Source of the DNA: Pelodera strongyloides
Taxonomy: Eukaryota > Nematoda > Chromadorea > Rhabditida > Rhabditidae
Reading direction: 5' to 3'
NCBI GenBank assembly: GCA_036852015.1
Contig: JAANDG010000405.1
Location: 1 to 64,000 of the forward strand
DNA length: 64,000 nt
The first letter of the stretch is position 1, and every line of letters starts with the position of its first letter. A program made the position numbers and the translations under genes. The notes under the pieces were generated by a model. The model was not told the DNA's origin. It ran no database searches and worked only from the letters and a program-made list of their open reading frames with translations. Below, one piece after another: positions 60,801-64,000 of the stretch.

Positions 60801-63289
60801 CGAACAGATGCTTTATAATAAAAATGATGTATGCATTGCTTATTGGCTACGCTAAGGAGGTGCAGGCGAGTTAGGGTTGTCAATGTTGCCCAGTACCAGT
60901 AGAAAGCTCACAGAAAAGACCAAGGGCTGGCATAGGATTAGGAAAGAAACTGCTGGCGAATTCAGTGGAATTAAGCCCTATATATAGAAGAAAGGAACGT
61001 GATGAGCAACACAGAAAGGTATAGAACATGGAATGATGTTGAAAGAGATGACGAGACAATCACACAAGAATGAATGTACATAACATAGACGCTGAAGATA
61101 ATATGCAAATTCGAAATTCGACTCAAACCCACTAACCTCTGAACTGAAGTCGTTCCACTGAGAGGGTCAAAGTTGATTACTTTCTGACATTGGGGATGTG
61201 TCATCAGCCACAAGGGTAGAAGCGGGCTTTCCTGGTCACCAATGAAGATAACGGACGCCGATTCACTGTCCACGAAGGATTTCGGGATCACTCGACCGAC
61301 TGACAGAATCTGTAAGACGACTACGGTATACCATGAAATACCGTATCTAAGGTATCTCACGGTTAAATATTACATATAGTTCAAGTTCAATAGTTCGATA
61401 ATAGTTTACATGACACGACACATGTATTTATAATATGTACACATTCAATTGGTATTGCACTGGACCCACTTTCGCATCGTGCTCTCATATACGGTAATTT
61501 AAACATGGATGTTTACGGACGGAACAGAAAAAAGTATCCGCACCCAGATTCGGCATCGGCATTACAAATACGAACGTTCAGTGTAAGAACCAGCAAAACC
61601 ATTTCGTATTATGTCAGTAATTACAGAAGTCAACCAAAACCATACCTTGTCTTCTGGGACATGACCGTCCATATCCGGAACATCACACACGATGACACCG
61701 CGTTGGGTTTTGGAGGTCAGATTTGATGAGAGAGCACCTTAAAGCACTTGTTCCTTCTTGCTCATTTCCCATCTTACGCACTTCCTTACTTTATCGGAGA
61801 ATCCTTCTCCTTCTCAATAACAAGAGTTATGCGTTATGACTAATTTCTGCAAATTTCTCCAAACGGGCTAATTAAGGATACCTCCACAGCTCAACTAAAG
61901 TAGACATTTACGTACAACCACGCGCACTGCAGCAGAAAACAGCTACGTGCTAAAGGTTTGACAAAAAAACAGTACATAAAATACTGAAATCGCGACAAGT
62001 GTGGCATATACCAATAAGCAGCAAAAAGCAGTCTTTTTTTACTCATAGAAAGTATCAGCATAGTAGCCTCCCAAAATTGTAAAAATTTTAAATGATAGAA
62101 CTCACCTAACACGTGTGAATATGGGGAATCGCTAAGCAGGATAATATCATCTTCCATCGTAGAAAGATGTGCAGATATCGATTTTTCGAATGCTACCGTA
62201 TCCACAGGCAGCTTTCCAAGAATATACCTAAAGGATAATTGCATTTAGAGCAGTAATGGCACATGATTCGAGCTTAACCTCAGTGTTTTGCACATATTTT
62301 ACGGTTATTTAAGCTTACTACACCTACGATCAATTGACATATTCACAGTAGCAGAGATCAATATTTAATGTGATGATAAATACACGTATGTATGTACGTA
62401 AAGACGCCTTCAAACCCTAAAACAGACCAACCAACCTGACTGGGATATTCTGTGTCGGTGCACTCAAACACGCATCACCATAATGGACTAAAGCATCACA
62501 GTCAGCGTGAGCAGCGGCAACCTCGTCCACACAACAACTAAACAAAACTTAGATTAGCAATTTATTATCATACTTATTATCATACCACATAATGTGCTAT
62601 GTTTTCTGAACGAATGTACCTGTGTTTTCTTAATAAAGCACTTGATCCATGGTACACATAACACATAAAAAACGGAATTATTGGTTGACGAGCTACTGTG
62701 CCATGTAAAATAGCATTCGCAACAGGTAAAGTTTAGGGACATCAAATAGAAATATTTAATTACCTTCTATAAGATGTGTCCGCGAGTATGAACGTCTTGG
62801 CTCCGGTCGACTTTTCAATTTGATTCGATACAGTTTGAGAGTACTGAAAGTTCTGCATAAGGCTACGCGGCGAAGGAGCGAAGCCACAGTAATTCAAATC
62901 ATAATGCGAAACGTAAATCTTACAGCAATATAAACAGGATATGGCAAACCTTTAGGTATCCATCTGGAAACTGAAGAGCGATACGTTTGTAATTCCCATC
63001 TGTGATCCATCTTATTGTTTCATCTACTTCGAAGAATGACGCGAGAGATGATTCGCTCATCGCCTGAAATAACACGAACGCATGCCAAATGTAAAATACA
63101 ATATCATAACAAATCTAGTATGATTAGAAATAAGTTAGTTTAAAGAGTAGACATTTCCAAAGCGTCTACAACAATTCAATATAAAACTACCTCGATAACT
63201 CCCGAAAGTTGTTGGTCCTGGACAGAGGAAATGTGTTCCGAAGGAACATCATTTGAAAACAACTGATTGACAGAGAAATTCGCTTCCAT
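33381..63289 (-). CDS. dph-2: DPH2, diphthamide synthesis 3-amino-3-carboxypropyl transferase subunit, with a 22.8-kb gene-bearing intron
   Basis: Thirteen exons: 63191-63289, 62950-63063, 62764-62843, 62436-62537, 62106-62227, 61646-61737, 61137-61309, 38290-38356, 37688-37801, 34686-34808, 34375-34453, 33902-34042 and 33381-33505. Lengths sum to 1431 nt (476 aa), every junction in phase. With DPH1, DPH2 starts diphthamide formation on eEF2 using [4Fe-4S] chemistry. Landmarks: [30 protein letters not shown] and [11 protein letters not shown] in domain 1; [38 protein letters not shown] (exons 8-9); [10 protein letters not shown] with the domain 3 Cys; [12 protein letters not shown] at the end. 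Exon 7 ends with two bases that exon 8 completes, and the two meet exactly where the family sequence is continuous. TTTGCAG directly precedes the ATG. Length matches the roughly 490-aa family norm. Confidence 0.92.
34846..34929 (-). tRNA. tRNA-Tyr(GTA) with intron, third copy
   Basis: 84 bases, same as the other two copies except for one A-to-T change at the first intron base, so the mature tRNA would be identical. It lies in DPH2 intron 9, same strand as DPH2. Confidence 0.94.
35159..35213. repeat. (CT)n microsatellite
   Basis: About 50 bases of CT, followed by a broader pyrimidine-rich stretch to about 35490 upstream of the TTR-like gene. Confidence 0.95.
35638..37065 (+). CDS. Transthyretin-like (TTR-52 type) secreted protein
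   Basis: Four exons: 35638-35715, 36069-36150, 36489-36622 and 36925-37065 (144 aa), phases consistent. Signal peptide [18 protein letters not shown]. The mature protein has [50 protein letters not shown] and [14 protein letters not shown], the hallmarks of the nematode transthyretin-like family, including the conserved Cys residues. These are small extracellular beta-sandwich proteins of mostly unknown ligand; some bridge phosphatidylserine on dying cells. AATAAATAAA follows at about 37117. The whole gene lies antisense within DPH2 intron 9 (34809-37687). Confidence 0.95.
37385..37466 (+). tRNA. tRNA-Ser(AGA)
   Basis: 82 bases. GCACCGA/TCGGTGC acceptor pairing, D arm with GTTAAGG, anticodon loop CT-AGA-AA, long variable arm GGGCTCTGCCC, T arm GTAGGTTCGAATCCTGC. 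It lies in DPH2 intron 9, downstream of the TTR-like gene. Confidence 0.95.
37843..38170. repeat. GC-rich dispersed repeat block in DPH2 intron 8
   Basis: Contains CTGCCGCGCCTCCTCCAAAAG and GGTGCGCAGCGAGCGCTCCAA. Close matches to both lie in the same order at about 54735-54775. Overlapping frames on all strands reflect GC content, not coding. Confidence 0.75.
38919..38926 (+). promoter_or_regulatory. TATA box candidate of collagen gene 1
   Basis: TATAAAAG in GTTATAAAAGGGAC, about 390 bp before the start codon. A long outron would separate the two; TTCAATTCAG abuts the ATG. Confidence 0.5.
39311..41089 (+). CDS. Cuticle collagen 1
   Basis: Five exons: 39311-39451, 39734-39902, 40195-40479, 40577-40749 and 40994-41089 (287 aa). 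The N-terminal anchor is hydrophobic residues 5-28, then [19 protein letters not shown], the conserved homology box of nematode cuticle collagens. A subtilisin-type site REKR is at 75-78, then [10 protein letters not shown], Gly-X-Y blocks separated by GCIKC, and a C-terminal [10 protein letters not shown]. Such proteins are cleaved, trimerised and cross-linked into the cuticle. It has more introns than its neighbours and is the most diverged of the A/B/C-type genes. It lies antisense within DPH2 intron 7, and TTCAATTCAG abuts the ATG. Confidence 0.95.
41533..43252. mobile_element. MITE family B copy split by a Tc1/mariner element
   Basis: The left half (41533-41667, TTAAAGCGAAATGCCAGC...) and the right half (43215-43252, ...GCTGGCATTTCGCTTTAA) are the ends of one palindromic MITE. 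The two halves join at a TA dinucleotide where the mariner element entered. Confidence 0.92.
41668..43214 (+). mobile_element. Tc1/mariner element with ~600-bp inverted arms
   Basis: Ends are CAGTGCGTTTCATAAGTATA and its inverse, flanked by TA (41666-41667 and 43215-43216), the mariner target duplication. The left arm (to about 42290) is an inverted copy of the right arm (from about 42600), leaving a unique centre of about 300 bp. The centre has a VFSDEGNF motif near 42410 and VWGPST near 42530, DDE-transposase signatures. The right arm has SPDANPFE near 42745, the third catalytic site. Frames are interrupted, so it is non-autonomous as read. The transposase 3' part is therefore present twice, in opposite orientations. 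Confidence 0.88.
43857..43864 (+). promoter_or_regulatory. TATA box of collagen gene 2
   Basis: TATAAAAG 39 bp before the start codon. Confidence 0.8.
43903..45146 (+). CDS. Cuticle collagen 2
   Basis: Three exons: 43903-44040, 44289-44745 and 44863-45146 (292 aa). Anchor helix about residues 9-29, then [20 protein letters not shown]. Cleavage site RNKR at 73-76, [10 protein letters not shown], Gly-X-Y domains split by [10 protein letters not shown], and the end [27 protein letters not shown] in two segments. It is a close paralogue of the gene at 47007. One Gly-X-Y position reads Ala (codon 44700-44702), where the paralogue has Gly. AATAAA at about 45219. It lies antisense in DPH2 intron 7. 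Confidence 0.96.
45657..45814. mobile_element. MITE family A copy
   Basis: TTAAAGCGAAATGCCGGCCGG at the left and CGGCCAGTATTTCGCTTTAA at the right. The inner part has TTATGCAAATCAGCATAA. Confidence 0.88.
46019..46205. mobile_element. MITE family C copy (degenerate)
   Basis: Starts GTTAAAGCGATATAACGGCCGG. The right end is poorly conserved (GGCCGTAATATACC). TTTGCACACAACACACAGGAAT resembles sequence near 12605 and 12720. Confidence 0.6.
46965..46972 (+). promoter_or_regulatory. TATA box of collagen gene 3
   Basis: TATATAAA 35 bp before the start codon, preceded by CACTTTCACC. Confidence 0.8.
47007..48207 (+). CDS. Cuticle collagen 3 (near-copy of collagen 2)
   Basis: Three exons: 47007-47144, 47345-47801 and 47924-48207 (292 aa). 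Same architecture as collagen 2, with RNKR at 73-76. The first ~200 nt of exon 2 are identical to collagen 2, with about 14 differences over the whole 457-nt exon. The introns are unrelated in length and sequence. That pattern fits recent gene conversion or purifying selection on exons. AATAAA follows the stop at about 48245. Confidence 0.96.
48581..48588 (+). promoter_or_regulatory. TATA box candidate of collagen gene 4
   Basis: TATATAAA about 615 bp before the start codon. The space between is an (ATT)n-rich presumptive outron ending in TTTTCAG at 49201. Confidence 0.6.
48645..49000. repeat. (ATT)n microsatellite
   Basis: About 350 bp of ATT/TAT triplets with occasional breaks. The array resumes for about 27 bp (49169-49196) after the hairpin. 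Confidence 0.97.
49034..49170. repeat. Perfect inverted repeat, 67-bp arms, 3-base loop
   Basis: TTCAGTGTTGTGGTGAGC...GCTCACCACAACACTGAA, mirrored exactly about position 49102. It lies between two parts of an (ATT)n array, 32 bp before the collagen 4 start codon. Confidence 0.95.
49202..51676 (+). CDS. Cuticle collagen 4 with long Pro/Thr/Ala/Gln-rich C-terminal extension
   Basis: Five exons: 49202-49414, 49699-49948, 50198-50341, 50597-50719 and 50928-51676 (492 aa). TTTTCAG abuts the ATG. Anchor helix about residues 10-30; [25 protein letters not shown] continues in exon 1 without the intron all other cluster members have at this point. Cleavage site RNKR is at 77-80. The first Cys motif is diverged ([11 protein letters not shown]), there are short Gly-X-Y blocks, and [10 protein letters not shown]. 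About 205 further residues rich in P/T/A/S/Q follow, ending [22 protein letters not shown]-type collagens also carry long tails, but orthology is not shown. Confidence 0.93.
52600..52607 (+). promoter_or_regulatory. TATA box of collagen gene 5
   Basis: TATAAAAG 65 bp before the start codon, downstream of a GC-rich stretch. Confidence 0.75.
52672..53979 (+). CDS. Cuticle collagen 5
   Basis: Three exons: 52672-52812, 53105-53564 and 53687-53979 (297 aa). [16 protein letters not shown] anchor, [20 protein letters not shown], cleavage site RHKR at 76-79, [15 protein letters not shown] interruption, [15 protein letters not shown], end YLRAAARA. It is a paralogue of the gene at 56533. AATAAA at about 54029. 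Confidence 0.96.
54662..54915. repeat. GC-rich dispersed repeat block
   Basis: CTGCCGCGGCCTCCCCTAAAA and GGTGCGCAGTAGGCGCGCCAA match the block in DPH2 intron 8. Confidence 0.75.
55231..55298 (+). repeat. Twin-hairpin repeat, copy 2
   Basis: GAAGAGCCC-TAC-GGGCTCTTC and AATCGGCC-TTC-GGCCGATT in tandem, opposite orientation to the copy at 18666. Confidence 0.92.
55430..55497 (+). repeat. Twin-hairpin repeat, copy 3
   Basis: Essentially identical to copy 2 through the whole ~65-bp block. The intervening ~130 bp are not duplicated between the two. Confidence 0.92.
55638..55818 (+). mobile_element. tRNA-like SINE unit, copy 2
   Basis: Head GCTAGCATAGCTCAATCGGTAG...GGTTCGAATCTC with a GTG at the anticodon position, then the shared body (ATGCTCTTTCGATGGAAGAA...CTTCTCCTTTATA). 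Acceptor and anticodon stems pair poorly. Confidence 0.7.
55849..56030 (+). mobile_element. tRNA-like SINE unit, copy 3
   Basis: Same head and body as copy 2, 30 bp downstream in the same orientation. Both end in CTTCTCCTTTATA followed by AT-rich sequence. Confidence 0.7.
56453..56460 (+). promoter_or_regulatory. TATA box of collagen gene 6
   Basis: TATATAAG 73 bp before the start codon. Confidence 0.75.
56533..57887 (+). CDS. Cuticle collagen 6 (paralogue of collagen 5)
   Basis: Three exons: 56533-56673, 57023-57485 and 57595-57887 (298 aa). Same plan as collagen 5, with RHKR at 77-80 and one extra residue (QHMDVN for HIDVN) before it. Differences in the Gly-X-Y region are mostly at X/Y positions (for example NVGAPGADG for TPGAPGANG). 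Intron 1 contains a family C MITE (56724-56858). AATAAA at about 57927. Confidence 0.96.
56724..56858. mobile_element. MITE family C copy in collagen 6 intron 1
   Basis: TTTAAAGCGATATAACAGCC at the left and TTAAACCGCTTTAAA at the right, with ATTCATTTGCATA inside. Collagen 5 lacks it at the same site. Confidence 0.8.
57888..58836. other. Gap between collagens 6 and 7
   Basis: AT-rich. Open frames at 57.6-58.5 kb lack start context, splice signals or family features. Nothing else seen. Confidence 0.5.
58837..58844 (+). promoter_or_regulatory. TATA box of collagen gene 7
   Basis: TATATAAA 60 bp before the start codon. Confidence 0.8.
58904..60420 (+). CDS. Cuticle collagen 7 with Ala/Pro-rich tail
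   Basis: Two exons, 58904-59041 and 59422-60420 (378 aa). Anchor about residues 8-28, [21 protein letters not shown] at 73-76, [14 protein letters not shown] interruption, then a basic Gly-X-Y stretch ([16 protein letters not shown]) unlike the acidic repeats of its neighbours. [12 protein letters not shown] is followed by about 110 residues rich in Ala/Pro with Tyr, ending [19 protein letters not shown] plus VVAN. AATAAA at about 60466. It is the outermost collagen, closest to DPH2 exon 7. Intron 1 contains a family A MITE. Confidence 0.95.
59059..59241. mobile_element. MITE family A copy in collagen 7 intron 1
   Basis: TTAAAGCGAAATACCGGCC at the left and GGCTGGTATTTCGCTTTAA at the right; CATATGCAAATGAGCATAA inside. 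Confidence 0.88.
60421..61136. other. Distal part of DPH2 intron 7
   Basis: Downstream of collagen 7, AT-rich, no exon signals seen on either strand. Confidence 0.5.
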
Positions 63290-63508
63290 CTGCAAAGAAT
63301 AATAAAGTACACAGTTTCAAGTCATCGAAGCAAGTAAATACATTAAAAACGCATTAATAAGTAAGTAAAAGTTTGTTACTTCTTAAACAAATTCCGAGGT
63401 TCGAAAAAGTACCGTTAAGAAACTTATAAGTTTGTAATTACATTTTAAACTATATATAAAAGGGAAATTATAATTTTCCTATAAAAATCGAGTATAAAAC
63501 TATTAATT

Positions 63509-63610
63509 TCACTGCATGTTCTGATACGCTGGAGAAAAGAACAACACTAAATGGCCGTAGTCAGACGCAATGTACGGTAGTTTGTCCTGCACGTAATAAA
63601 CAACTGGAAC
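63509..63610 (-). CDS. Candidate terminal exon of an unidentified upstream gene
   Basis: After a TTGATTCAG acceptor the only open frame reads VPVVYYVQDKLPYIASDYGH then LVLFFSPAYQNMQ and a stop. Its amino acid composition looks coding, and the other two frames stop early. It ends about 220 bp before the DPH2 start codon on the same strand, so the two could form an operon with DPH2 trans-spliced. The preceding exon was not found in the window. No family recognised. Confidence 0.4.
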   Translation of the reverse strand, partial: VPVVYYVQDKLPYIASDYGHLVLFFSPAYQNMQ

Positions 63611-63699
63611 CTGAATCAAAAAATGGTGATATGCTTGCTAAAGTTAGTTTACGTACTGTATGAACATACCGATAGTTTTCTTAACTTTCTTTCTTTTTT

Positions 63700-63870
63700 T
63701 TAAAGCGAAATGCCAGCCTCTTTGGAAAATTTGCATATGATAAGCAAATCCTATGTATCCTATGCTAATTTTGCGCGATTGCCGTTGACGATCGTACAAA
63801 ATTAGCATAGGATACATAGGATTTGCTTATCATATGCAAATTTTCCAAAGGGGCTAGCATTTCGCTTTAA
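63700..63870. mobile_element. Palindromic MITE family B, complete copy
   Basis: TTTAAAGCGAAATGCCAGC...GCTAGCATTTCGCTTTAA, nearly perfect palindrome with slightly diverged centre (GCGCGATTGCC versus GACGATCGTAC). Confidence 0.93.
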
Positions 63871-64000
63871 TGAAAAATGTTGAACTTATCACAGACGGCT
63901 CTTCAACCATAAACCTTGTGATATTACATGTAGTGTCCTCATTTTATCATCTGGTGATAACTTTTCTACAGTAGACTCCACTGATTTTATCGCATATATT

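Overview
This is nuclear DNA of a chromadorean (rhabditid-type) nematode. The evidence is seven cuticle collagen genes with a membrane anchor, an R-x-K-R site and broken Gly-X-Y domains; a transthyretin-like (TTR) secreted protein gene; short, compact exons with TTTCAG-type acceptors placed directly before start codons, as in spliced-leader trans-splicing; and scattered TTAGGC (nematode telomere) repeats. Exon coordinates were built by hand from splice signals, reading phase and family similarity.

Layout. 1-10,685, minus strand: the 5' two thirds of an eIF2D (ligatin-type) gene, running off the left edge. A young Ty3/gypsy LTR retrotransposon (1,322-6,843) sits in its intron 6, a 172-bp tandem repeat in intron 4 and a fold-back DNA transposon in intron 1. 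11,758-13,658, plus: a secreted, probably chondroitin-proteoglycan-like core protein with tandemly duplicated mini-exons. 17,625-21,311, plus: a PROPPIN (ATG18/WIPI family) gene with an altered FRRG motif. 24,173-28,400, plus: a 13-exon SLC7-type amino acid transporter. 30,450-31,848, plus: a tiny secreted Cys-rich peptide. Four tRNA genes (three intron-containing tRNA-Tyr, one tRNA-Ser) lie in introns of these genes or of DPH2.

33,381-63,289, minus: all of this is one gene, the diphthamide synthesis factor DPH2, in 13 exons with unbroken phase. Exon 7 (61,137-61,309) and exon 8 (38,290-38,356) are separated by a 22.8-kb intron that holds seven collagen genes, all on the opposite strand. A second intron (34,809-37,687) holds the TTR-like gene, again on the opposite strand. 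So a housekeeping translation-modification gene hosts a whole secreted/extracellular-matrix gene cluster. This is the most unusual architecture in the window.

Repeats are abundant. There are several palindromic MITE families that share TTTAAAGCG...CGCTTTAAA ends, one split by a Tc1/mariner element that is itself a long inverted repeat. There are also tRNA-derived SINE-like elements, twin-hairpin repeats, GC-rich dispersed blocks, (ATT)n and (CT)n microsatellites, and a perfect 67-bp-arm hairpin upstream of one collagen.
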